Assembly: GCA_001972305.1 (NCBI GenBank) | Contig: BDDD01000371.1 | Span: 280,671 to 344,670 of the forward strand | Direction of reading: 5' to 3' | Length of the DNA stretch: 64,000 bases | Source: Cephalotus follicularis | Taxonomy: Eukaryota > Streptophyta > Magnoliopsida > Oxalidales > Cephalotaceae | In this document: in pieces, positions 11,253 through 21,353 of the stretch | Layout of the letters: each line of letters opens with the position of its first letter | How positions within the stretch are numbered: the first letter of the stretch is position 1 | Translations under genes and position numbers: made by a program | Notes under the pieces: generated by a model | Database searches by the model: none | Seen by the model: the letters and a program-made list of their open reading frames with translations, nothing else | Told to the model about the DNA's origin: nothing

Positions 11253-11864
11253 GGAAGAATGTGGTATCTTTACAGATTAGACACAACAAGAGATAACAAG
11301 CAAATACACATTCCTTCCAAGCAACACAAAAGCTATTCTACATCTTTCAAATCAATATCCAAAGCTTGTAACTAAGCTAGCACTTTCATATCCAACCTTT
11401 GAGAGGTTATTGTAAACACAACACAAATCACTTTTATCATTCATTGTAATAGAGGGGAGTGAACCCTTGTAAGGTGTTTCATTGATTTGCACCCGAAACC
11501 CAAAATCAAGTGTAAGGTGGTTTGTTTTGATTTGCACCCGTAAGCCGAAAATCAAAGGTTGCTAGTGGAGTCTAGTGGAATCTCAAGGGGTTCTTGAGAA
11601 AGTGGACGTAGGCACGGATTTGCCGAACCACTATAAATTCGTTTGCACACTCTCTATCCCTTATCTCTTTAATTTATTTGTTCTTGTGTGATTGCTTATT
11701 TTCATAGTTTAATTTGTTAATTCCGCAAACAAATTTGTAGTTTAAGGTTGCCATACATTGTTCTCACATAGAACCTGGACATATAAGAAATAAGGAAATA
11801 TAACAAATAAGGAAATACAAAGGGAATATAGCCACTAATCGCTCATAACTCTTAACACTCCCCC

Positions 11865-13421
11865 TCAAGCTTGAGCATATAGATCACCCATGCTCAGCTT
11901 GTTACAACACATGCGAAAGTTAGGAGCAAATAGTGACTTTGTGAGAACATCTACCAGTTGATCCAATGAAGATACAAAGGGAGTCTCAACTAATTTCTTC
12001 ATAAGAGCATCACGTACAAAGTGACAATCCACTTCAATGTGTTTGGTCTGCTCGTGATAGATAGGATTACTAGCTATGTATATAGCCACATGATTATCAC
12101 AAAACATTTTCTCGGCTTTGAAACTAAAAGACCCATTTCAAGAAATAGAGATCGGAGCCACATCAACTCAGCAGTAGTATATCCCATTGCCCTGTACTCA
12201 GTTTCAGCACTTGACCTTGCAACAGTAGTTTGCTTTTACTACGCCACGACACTAAATTACCACCAACAAAAATACAATAACCCGTAGTAGACCGACGATC
12301 ACTTGCCAAACCTGCCCAATCAGCATCGGAATATGCAACAAGATCCATATGCCGATTGGGACGATATATCAAGCCTTTTCCAGGAGCACTCTTCAGATAG
12401 AGAAGTATTCGAATGTCAGCATCCCAATGAGCTTTCTGTGGAGCCTGCATAAACTGACTAAGTACTCCCACAGCAAAGGAAATATCAGGTCTGGTAACAG
12501 TAAGATAAATCAACTTCCCAAACAAACTCCTATACTGGTGAACATCCTTGACAGGACTACCATCATCAATCCCAAACTTTTCATGAGGATCCATAGGAAT
12601 ATCAACTGGTTTGGAACCAAACATACCAGTTTCAGACAACAAATCTAAAACATATTTCCTTTGGAACAAACTGACTCCTTTCTTACTTCTTACAACCTCA
12701 ATACCAAGAAAATAATGGAGATCACCCAGGTCCTTAGTCTGAAACTGTTGTTGTAAATAAGACTTTACCTCTATTATACCTGCTACATTATCACCTGAGA
12801 CAATTATATCATCCACATAAACAACTGACACAACCAATTTGCCATTATGACGACGAACAAACACAGAATGATCAGAGTAGCACTGCGAAAAGCCACACGA
12901 TACCACCGTTGCACTAAATTTCTCAAACCAAGCCCTAGGTGACTGTTTGAGACCATAAATTGCCTTCTGTAGTCTGCACACCCGAGTTTCATTCTCCCCC
13001 TAAGCAACATAACCTGGAGGTTGCTCCATATAAACTTCCTTACAAAGTTCACCATATAAGAATGCATTTTTGACATCCAACTGAAATAACAGCTAATCAA
13101 AATTAACAACCAAAAAAATGATTAAACGAACTGAGTTCAACCGAGCAACCTGGGAGAATGTCTCAAAATAGTCAACACCACAAGTCTGAGTATACCCCTT
13201 GGCAACCAGACGAGCTTTGAGCCGCTCAACAGACGGTACTTAATAGTATACACCCATCGACACCAAACAATATCCTTACTAGGTGGTAAATCCACTAAAC
13301 TCCATGTATTACGAGATAAAAGAGCATCTATTTCCGCATCAATGGCCTCCTTCCATCCCGGAATACAGAGGGCCTCAACATAGGTTTTGGGTAGAGATGT
13401 AGTAGACAAGGATAAGGCCAA
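11865..13421 (-). pseudogene. element A1 reverse transcriptase and RNase H
   Basis: On the minus strand, reverse transcriptase enters at about 13310 ([20 protein letters not shown]), breaks around 13110, and then runs open for 272 codons (12981-12163). That stretch has [18 protein letters not shown], the catalytic motif VYVDDIIVSG near 12830 and the RNase H start YSDADWAG near 12320. A frameshift follows and the RNase H tail is at 12107-11865 (FCDNHVAIYIASNP, HIEVDCHFV, DVLTKSL). It lies next to the family-A polypurine tract and LTR. The element is dead: several frameshifts and an LTR inserted at 13422. Confidence 0.8.
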
Positions 13422-13769
13422 TGAAACGACCCGTCCCTTAGAATAGCCACCTCGGACGAATCGCCCGGCAGGAAGGAGGAATTTCCCATCTCCTCTAAGC
13501 CAAAAAAAAAAGAATTTCAAACGTACGGTCGAGAAGGAAACAAAAGCAAAGAATGGCAAAACTGTAAATACCACCTTAAACAAGCCATTCCAAATGCTCA
13601 CCGTTTAATTTAAAGATCACATAAACAAACCACTGCCAAAACGCATCGTTCCATTAAGGGAACTGGCCAGGAGAGGGAGCCAGGGCAGAGGACGCAACAC
13701 ACCACGCCTTGCCAGCGGTCCCAGGTAGGGGACGCCAACAAACATAAGGCCAGGCCAGCACAACCATCC

Positions 13770-13980
13770 TCAGACATGCCCTCCTCGGACAAAGCCATCC
13801 TCGAGCACGTCTTCCTCAGACAAATCCATCCCCGGACAACATGCTTTCCTCGGACGTCTCCTCGGATAACATGTTCTCCTTGGACATCTACATCACACCT
13901 GCCCTCCTCGGACAAACGCGTCCTCAGGCAAAACCCAACTTACCTGCCCTCCTCGGACTAACTTGTCATCGGGCAAACAT
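13770..13980. repeat. interspersed CCTCGGAC microrepeats
   Basis: About ten copies or near-copies of 'CCTCGGAC' ('cctcagac', 'ccccggac', 'ccttggac') are spaced irregularly by about 12-30 bp, with more scattered forms ('ccgagga') to 14500. The words resemble those at 900-1660. Confidence 0.75.
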
Positions 13981-15497
13981 ACAGAGGATCATAACATAAC
14001 ATTTAAAATAAAATACGCAATCTCATCATCAACACAATGATTCATCACACAAGAATATGTCTCATTATCATCTCAAAAATAGTACATTTGTTCACAAGTA
14101 TCGTCCTCTGCTCAAAATCCGAGGACCCATACAAAAGAATATCATTTCCTCCATAAGCCGAGGAGCCAACAACCAGAGGAAAACAAAACCCATATGCCCC
14201 ATGAATGCATGCAAACGAGACCGAGAAGCCAACCAAACCGCTTCTGTCCTCGGACTACCTTATCAACACAAAAGACTGCTCTGGCAACCACAACAGCTTC
14301 CTCTGCCAAACAAACTGGGAGGGGATTAGTCCAAATGACTAGTGAGTAAGAACAAAGCATTCTCCACGGCATCCACCACCACTGGACGCGCTAAAAGAAA
14401 AGTATAAACCAGGTCATACCCAACTGGGAGAGACAAGAATATATCAGAGGACAATAAAAGAAAGCAAACAACTCAACAACATGACAACGTCCAGCTCCTC
14501 GGAGCCTGTCAAAAGAGTTCAGATATCAACAAGTATAAGAATCCAACAAAAGGTTACATCACAACCAACATGTAATAACAACTGTGCCGAGGATCACCAA
14601 TAAGGAAGAGGAAAACAAACACACATCACAGAAATCCCGTGGTCTACCGTCATACACCATGACTCCACACACATTCATCCAGGCCTTGCCTGCTATGTTT
14701 ATCCGGACCTCGTCCGCTAGAAACCATCCGAGCCACAGCTCGCTAGGAATATCATATATCCACCACAGTATCCGTGGTCTGCCGCCATACCAGGCGAAAC
14801 ACACACACCTGTCCAGGCCTTGCCTGCTAAAATCTATCCGGACCTCGTCTGCTGGTATCTATCCGAGCCACAACTCGCTAACCTCTACCCCGGCCTTGCC
14901 CTCTAATACCAGTCCGTACATTCCAGAGGAACCCAGGAAACACATCCGCACACTTCAGTGCACTCCACACATCGGAGGAGAACTAAAAGAGTAAGAACAT
15001 GATCGTCTGACAAGGATAACAACACATCCAAGGACAAAATACACAACCCCAAGGACCATCCGAGCTTTCAAGCTCATCCGAGATCAAGAACACAACATAT
15101 ACAAAGATAACCGGGATCCAAATCCCCAAGGAGAACACTCAACAGAGAACAACAACAGGCACACGTAAAATATCAAGGAAAAAGGGAAGAGGAGAATGTC
15201 CCACTCACACAAAACTTCACAAGCTACCGTCGACCAACCCCGAGGTGCTCTGTCCCAGCAACAGGATCCTCGTCTGCAAGACTAACACGAATCAAAACGA
15301 CGAAAAGACATAACCAAAAGCTTAAAAACACGAAACACAGCACAACCAGCCAAACCAGGCCATCATCCTCTTCCTCGGCCCGAGCACAACGTACCACCAT
15401 GCCCTTCCCGAAACCAGAGAAAGTAGAAGCTCACCTCCACAGCTCAAAAGCAAGGCAAAGATTCCAGCACTCAACGAAGGAAGAAGAAGAAGACTAG

Positions 15498-15498
<1 letters not shown>

Positions 15499-15538
<40 letters not shown>
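15499..15538. repeat. (CT)n microsatellite
   Basis: About 18 CT units near the right end of the 2355-bp LTR. Confidence 0.9.
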
Positions 15539-15543
<5 letters not shown>

Positions 15544-15781
15544 CCCAAAACCGAACTTATCTTACCAAGAAATAAACTATCACTTACCAACCCATGTACC
15601 TAACACAACCTTGGGAACAACAACCTTCCTCAAGAAGCTAACCAAAATATTAATATAAAACTTAAACCATTCTCCACCACATGTTTAAAAACATGCCACC
15701 AATCCCTTAGGCCCCTTCCGTTAGCCAAACAAAGCCTTAGGATAAAATCCTCTAAAAACCGGTACGGGGTATTACAGCCAA

Positions 15782-17195
15782 GGCGTGGACAGATGATGGC
15801 AAGTGAGAAATAGAAATATAGTTATCAATGGAATAAATAAGATTAGATCTCTTTGAGAGAGAACATTTACCTTCTCGCAACGCAATGGGTAGATCATTCG
15901 AGTGGGTAGATGGTGGAACTTCACCAGAGGAACACGACGGTGGTGGAATCGATACGGGTGGAGCTGAGGGTATCTTTGTCTGTGAAGTAGTCTTATGTCG
16001 TTGATAGACCTGGTCATAGAACTCAAATGGTGGAGACGACCTACTAGGAGTATCCGAAAAATATATAAAGGTAGGAATAGGTGGAGTAGATGGCACCTGC
16101 CAAACATCCTTGCGAACCGTAAGAGATGGACCAAAATAAGAATGGCCTTAAAAAAATGTAACATCAGCACTGACAAAATACTTTTACCCTATAGGGTCAT
16201 AACACTTATAACCTTTCTGTGTACTAGAATAACCAAGAAAAACAAATTTAGCAGACCTAGGGGAAAGTTTATCAGTCGTAATATGGAGATTGTGAACGAA
16301 ACAAATACACCCAAAAACACGAGGAGGTAAGTGAAAAACCGGTTGATTGGGAAAAATAATAGAAAAAGGAGACTTGTCGGCAAGAACAGAAGATGGCATG
16401 CGATTAATCAAATAGCATGCAGTAAGAACTCCTTCACACCAAAATTGTTTTGAAACAAGCATATGCATCATAATAGTACGAGCCACCTCAAGCAAATATT
16501 TATTTTTACGTTCCGCCACGCCGTTTTGTTGAGGCGTGTGCGAACAACTAGTCTGATGAATCATACCTTGTGCTACACAAAAACTAGAAATCTCATTTTG
16601 TACATATTCCAAAGCATTATCAGAACGCAAAACTTTAATAGACATACCAAACTACGTTTTTATTTCAATACAAAAATTTTGGAATACAGAAAGAAACTGA
16701 GACCTGTCCTTCAACATATATAACCAAGTGAGACGAGAGTGGTCGTCCAGAAAGGTGACAAAATACATGAACCCCTTTCTATTCCTGACACGACAAGGAC
16801 CCTAGATGTTCGAATGGAATAAATCAATAACGACAAACTACGAGCCATAGTACGAGGAGGATAGGAAGTATGATGATGTTTACCCAACTCGCAGGCTTCA
16901 CATTCTATCATAGACACTACCTTAAAAGACGGAAAAATTAGCTTTAACAAAGCTAAAGACGAATGACCTAACCGATAATGCCACTGAAAAGGAGTCACAC
17001 CACCACCAGAAGCAACAGCAGTAGAAGAAATAGCAACTCCACAATCAAGATAGTACAGTCCATCTTTCTCATGCCCTCCACCAATTGTCTTCCTCGTGCA
17101 AAGGTCCTGAAGAACACAATGAGTCGGAAAGAATGTTACTAGGCAATTTAAGGCCTTAGTTAACTGATTAACAGAAAGAAGATTTAACGGTAATC
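15782..17195 (-). pseudogene. element A1 integrase, linker and gag-pre-integrase domain
   Basis: Minus strand, from right to left. Gag-pre-integrase is at about 16998-16711 (FQWHYRLGHSSLALLKL, then CEACELGKHHHTSYPP). The integrase core follows with LRSDNALEYV and a 153-codon stretch 16645-16184 (PQQNGVAERKNKYLLE, FWCEGVLTACYLINRMPSS, KFVFLGYSSTQKGYKCY). Then comes the Ser/Pro linker at 16096-15752. Homology to family A ends at about 17195, before the protease. There gag and protease are missing and a leader of a different family follows directly. No intact frame spans it. Confidence 0.78.
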
Positions 17196-17587
17196 GAGAT
17201 TGGCGTGAGATCTGGCAATGTCATACGAGATCAGGAGAGATCAAGAGAGATCAGGCGAGATCGGGCGCCGGAGGTACGACGCTGACAGACGGCGCTTGGA
17301 TGTGCGGCAAAAAGACCGGCTAGAAAAGAGGTGCAGCGGTAGGATGGGCGATCGAAGATGCCGATCTGCCAGAATAGAGGACGAGAGGACCGGCGGCGCT
17401 AGGGTTTTGTCTTTGTCTTTTTTTCTTTTTTTTCCCTATGCTCTGATACCATGTTAGTTAGAAATCAGAGATAAAAGTGTCAGACTAAAAACAGTTTGTA
17501 CTACACTAAGCACATTATATTTCTAGTGAAGTACAACTTGACATAAAGACTAATTTACCCTTAATCCTATTTTATCCTTATCTAACA
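17196..17587 (-). mobile_element. leader, primer-binding site and family-B-like LTR joined to A1
   Basis: Read on the minus strand: LTR 17587-17452 (plus-strand text TGTTAGTTAGAAATC...CCTTATCTAACA), primer-binding site at 17451-17440 (complement of GCTCTGATACCA), then a GC-rich leader. The LTR resembles those at 21219-21353, 31326-31452 and 60529-60653 rather than the family-A LTR at the other end of A1. A1 is therefore a chimera: pol and 3' LTR from family A, 5' end from family B. Confidence 0.7.
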
Positions 17588-17982
17588 AAACTAAATAGAG
17601 ACTCCCATACTTACAAACACGTGCTAAGTTATTCACTCCCGAATGCATCGTAGCACACTTAACCCACACTTCCTTGACAGATCCACACTACATAAATTGA
17701 TATACCACAGAACTATCCAAACTTCCCCAAAGCAAACGCATCACCATAGCATCACCACGAAGCCATATTGATTTGAGGTTAGCTTCTGTAGGAGCTGTCT
17801 CAGTCAGGTACTGCTTCTGCTGAATAGCAAGAAGATAAACTCGAACTGCATTCCACCAAGATGGATAATTCTTACCATCTAACTTGACAAAAATAGTTTA
17901 AAAATGAGGCAGTTGCATAGTCACAGCAGTGCCAATAGATCTACTACCAGTAATCTCTGAAGTAGCACTTGAGAAAGTTGGC
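17588..17982 (-). pseudogene. copia gag fragment
   Basis: On the minus strand, ending at the LTR insertion point, the sequence reads KLDGKNYPSWWNAVRVYLLA and then a block with LLWGSLDSSVVYQF. This is the N-terminal gag domain (UBN2-like) of a copia element, with at least one stop. The matching leader continues at 20763 after the inserted LTR, so this gag belongs to a family-B-like element whose pol has been lost on its left side. Confidence 0.65.
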
Positions 17983-18189
17983 TGTAACGCCCGCGAATTT
18001 CACGCATTGTAAATTGTAATAATTTAAATTCTGATGTAACCTTATCATGGAATTAATGAGAATGACGAAATTCCCGACTTTAAGGACGTTTTCCTTTTAT
18101 ATAATGTTGTTTGAGTTATGTAATGTTAAGGGACGTTGAGGTATATCACTAGAAATGATGGGTTGAATTTCGAAAGAAATATGCCCAAA

Positions 18190-18318
18190 CAGCCGACTGT
18201 TTTGTAGGGACAGCCGACTGGATGGTTATACTGGGGCAGCCGACTGTTTGTGGAAACAGTCGACTGGATGGCCTCGAGTTGCCAGCCGACTGTAGAGTAA
18301 GAATAGCCGACTGGACGA
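18190..18318. repeat. decamer cluster 1 in the 2775-bp LTR
   Basis: Six copies: four CAGCCGACTG, one CAGTCGACTG, one TAGCCGACTG, spaced about 20-30 bp. Confidence 0.9.
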
Positions 18319-19150
18319 CACTCTGTCAGCAGACATGTGAAGTGATCACATGCAGCAACTGATGGGAAAGAAATGGGACGACACCTGGGAGTCATGCGGC
18401 TCATGTAGGGAGCAGAGACAAAGCCTGCATGCTTTTTAGACTGAATCTGTGGCAGTTCTTGACAAGTGGTGCATAGAAGTTGCCAAAGTGGGAAGAAAAT
18501 GGCACATGGGCATGCATTTCGGGTTGATGAAGGAGGGAGAGTTTTTCAACTGTTTAAAGCTTCTCTTTTCTCCTCATCTGCCGAGCCACTAAGCCAGAAA
18601 GGATCTGTGATCTTCGAAGGAAAGAAAACACTGGTGTGAAGGGAAAACAAGAGAGATTTTGAGAGAGAAAAGGGAGAGCTTTACCTCCTCCGTGGAACCA
18701 AAGGAACTGGGACTTGGAGCTTGAACCTAGGCTTGCAAACCGGACCTGGGAAGCTTGGAGGAGCTGTGGTTCGTACTAAGAGAGGTGGACTTACAGATTC
18801 CTAACTTGGAATCAAAAGGTAGGGGAAGTTATATTTGTATTTTGAGCTCAAAGTTACTGGATGTCCTGTGATCGAATGCTGGTTGCATGAACTGTGGCTT
18901 TCAACTTTTATGACATAGTTACTGCTGTTTTCGTCTGCCATGCTCACTGTTGAGAATTAAACGAGATTATGTACATGCATGTTGAGTTTGATCATGGTAT
19001 TAATTTGCTTGATGAAATGCATGTTAAATGTGGTGTTATATGGACGACATGATAACTAGTACTGATATTCTGTCCTATGAATATGAACATATAGCGTGCA
19101 ATGATCTGTTTGGGTAGATAGATCGAATTGCATATTGCTGGTTTGCTGAG

Positions 19151-19420
19151 CAGCCGACTGTAGAAGGAAGACAATCGACTACTCAACGGAAACAGTCGAC
19201 TGTGAAGGGAAAACAATCGACTGCTCATGCGTTGTCCTGCCCAGAAAGTGGCGGGAATGTGTTATCTGAACGATGTTATGAACGGTTGTGCAGTTACAGT
19301 TGACTGTTGAAGGATAACAGCCGATTGCCAAATAGACAGCCAACTGGTAAAAGAAACCAGCCGACTACCTTGTACTGCTTGACCCAGAACAGACGATTGG
19401 TAAGGAATCCAGCTGACTGT
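19151..19420. repeat. decamer cluster 2 in the 2775-bp LTR, degenerate
   Basis: About ten copies, several with one or two changes (CAATCGACTA, CAGCCGATTG, CAGACGATTG, CAGCTGACTG). Most changes fall at the central CG, as expected from decay of a methylated CpG. Confidence 0.8.
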
Positions 19421-20762
19421 TAGGATGCTGTTTGGACTTCTCTTATCTAAACGATGCGCGATGATCCGGATTCCGATTAGGATGCATTAGAGCATTTGTA
19501 TGCATTGCATATGTATTGATTACTGCCTGTATAATAACCGTTTATGAACTGTTACGATTTCTAAATTGTTATATTAATTTAGAAATGCACATATGAGTTT
19601 GAAAACTACTATGTTTGAGTACGAAAATATAAATTGAGTGTTGTTATATTTTCAAAACATACTGGGAAAGTAATTTTCACTACTAAAATGGTTTAAAGTA
19701 TTTTCTATCTATTGCAAATACATATTTCAAATATTTACGACTTTCGAAAATAGTTTGAAATGAACTGCCTGTTGTTGATCTAACGATCATTACTGTACTG
19801 TTTACTGCACTGTTTACTGTGACTATTCACTGTTTGCTCTGTGAATTTTATGTGTTTATGCTTAAGCCGTACTAGTTGCGTGGCGGAGACTGCCAGCGTT
19901 GGCTAGTGGCAGGGTTGACCTAGGGGCCAGTAGTTGGCTGTGTAAATCACTGTACTGTATTGTTGTCTTGCTTGGTTGCCTGGGTAAGGGACCGAAGTGG
20001 GAGTGCAACGTGGGACCAGGAGTTGGCGACGTTGTACATACTGCCTGCCTGTTTGTGGTCCCTTTGTGGACTTACTGTACTGTTTGCTAGTCCTTTTCGG
20101 ACACCACTGTGCCTGTGATGTAGCCTTGGCCGGGTTACTACTGTAATGTTATTGCATACATATATTTTCATATATATGTCCCTACTGATATTTTACTGTA
20201 CCGTAAAACTTATATATATTTTCATATATCTATAAACTGATGATTTTACTATACTGCATCACTATACATACATTACATGACATGCATTTAAGGTTGATCC
20301 CAAACTACTATTATGACTTAGCCGAGTGAGGACAAAGGCTAACCCCCTACTTTACAGATTGATGCAGTGGACCGGCTTTGGGAATCGGCATGGATGAAGT
20401 GCAAGCTTTAATAAAGTGTTTATCTTGGGTTTATGTCCTTTTGGGATTTTGTTAAACTGACCATGTATTGGATGGGTGTTGTGTACCGTACTTTCGATTT
20501 ACTTGTTTCATAATATTGCCGGATAATGTATTTTGGATCACGCTCCGTTTTGTGGGCTTTTAACTATGACAGACATGTATTTGGTAACGTGTAGTATGGG
20601 ATGCACGTTACGTGCTTTTCAGCTTATGAGTTTTAATGCTTTCGCAACTGATATCTTGTTTGAAAAGTTTAAATTTTATGGTAATTGCATAAGTTGAATC
20701 TTGATGTTAATTGCCTTTACCACTTTTATGTGTGTTTATCGAAAGCGGGGTGTGACATTGGC

Positions 20763-21218
20763 ATTTCACCACAGAACACACCAACACAAATCACGACAGG
20801 ACCAGATCACCAACCACCACCACACAAATCACAGCACAATATCCCGACATAGCACACTCACACACAGAGTAAACCAGAGGCAAAAAACATCAATACAATG
20901 ATTCATTTAGAGAACCACATCACCATCACTACACATATCATTTAGAATCATCACACAAAGATCACAACCATGACAAGGAGCTTCATAGAGCTGCACATCA
21001 ACACCAAAAGCGAGCCAAACAAATTCTAGGAAGAACATACGATAGAGGAGACATCACCAGAGGGTTACCTGAGCTGGACCATAACTATTAGCTCACCGGA
21101 GATGACAATCGGTATTGGGGAAGGAAGATTTGGTAAAGATAGGCGCAGTGCCGTGGCTCAAGCCCTAAAATCCCCCCTTTTTTCTTTTGTTTTTGCTGCC
21201 TTTTTTTCTTTAGTTTTC
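20763..21218 (-). other. 5' leader of the interrupted family-B-like element
   Basis: Continues from the gag fragment at 17588-17982 once the LTR is removed. It is CA-rich, then has 'gccctaaaatcccccc' and a T-tract, like the 'ctaggg-tttttt' leaders at 31200-31320 and 60660-60720 in inverse. No primer-binding site is left before the LTR; it seems lost in the T-tract. Confidence 0.5.
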
Positions 21219-21353
21219 TGTTTTTTTTTTAATCAGAATTGAGAGAGCAAAAATGTCAAATAAATTAGTCTGCACTAACTATATATTTATAGTGAAGTAC
21301 AACTTCATATAAAGACTAATTTACCCTTAACCCTAATTTATCATTATCTAAAA
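21219..21353 (-). repeat. family-B LTR (3' LTR of B)
   Basis: The plus-strand text begins TG plus an expanded T-tract, then AATCAGAATTGAGAG, and ends TATCTAAAA before the polypurine tract, so the CA end is mutated. The leader and gag to its left suggest the same LTR also served as 5' LTR of a neighbouring copy. Confidence 0.7.

Larger units (their letters stand above)
10640..11766 (+). mobile_element. solo LTR (copia-like), 1127 bp, carrying palindromic decamers
   Basis: Starts TGTTGGCTTTTTGCC, ends CATTGTTCTCA, and is flanked by a perfect 5-bp duplication CATAG (10635-10639 and 11767-11771). Removing it restores the family-A LTR. The R/U5 part with 'gccgaaccactataaatt' resembles large copia LTRs of the SIRE/Angela type; that is from memory. 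It holds no coding sequence and no internal region, so it is a solo LTR left by LTR-LTR recombination. A TATA box is present (listed). Confidence 0.85.
10553..11857 (-). repeat. family-A LTR (3' LTR of A1), interrupted by another LTR
   Basis: The family-A LTR, read on the minus strand, starts TGTTAAGAGTTATGAGCG at 11857 and ends near 10553 ('TGTAGTAAATCAGAG' on the plus strand). It is cut at CATAG by the insertion at 10640-11766. The two parts (10553-10639, 11772-11857) join to match the intact family-A LTRs at 39170-39332 and 43634-43799. A polypurine tract (complement of CTCCCCCTCAAG, 11858-11869) follows, as expected for a 3' LTR. Confidence 0.82.
13422..15776. mobile_element. solo LTR (gypsy-like), 2355 bp, inserted in A1
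   Basis: Starts TGAAACGACCCGTCC, ends CGGGGTATTACA, and is flanked by a perfect 5-bp duplication GCCAA (13417-13421 and 15777-15781). Excising it rejoins the A1 reading 'ggataaggccaaggcgtgg', as seen intact in A2 and A4. It holds many 'CCTCGGAC' variants (13770-13980), a CT microsatellite and no pol sequence. Length and termini suit a Ty3/gypsy LTR; the exact clade is not determined. Open frames inside it are incidental. Confidence 0.87.
17983..20757. mobile_element. solo LTR (gypsy-like), 2775 bp, carrying palindromic decamers
   Basis: Starts TGTAACGCCCGCGAATTTC, ends GCGGGGTGTGACA, with a perfect 5-bp duplication TTGGC (17978-17982 and 20758-20762). These termini are typical of large Ty3/gypsy (chromovirus-type) LTRs. 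No gag or pol is inside, so it reads as a solo LTR. Two clusters of the CAG(T/C)CGACTG decamer lie in it. Open frames (18126-18404, 19899-20171) have no family resemblance and I do not call them genes. Confidence 0.87.

Noticed and set aside
13422..15776. Several frames of 60-136 codons inside the 2355-bp LTR
   Set aside because: Both-strand overlap, low complexity and position inside an LTR flanked by GCCAA. None shows gag or pol motifs.
18126..20171. Short frames inside the 2775-bp LTR
   Set aside because: They include the decamer repeats and GC-rich LTR text. No motifs and no start context.
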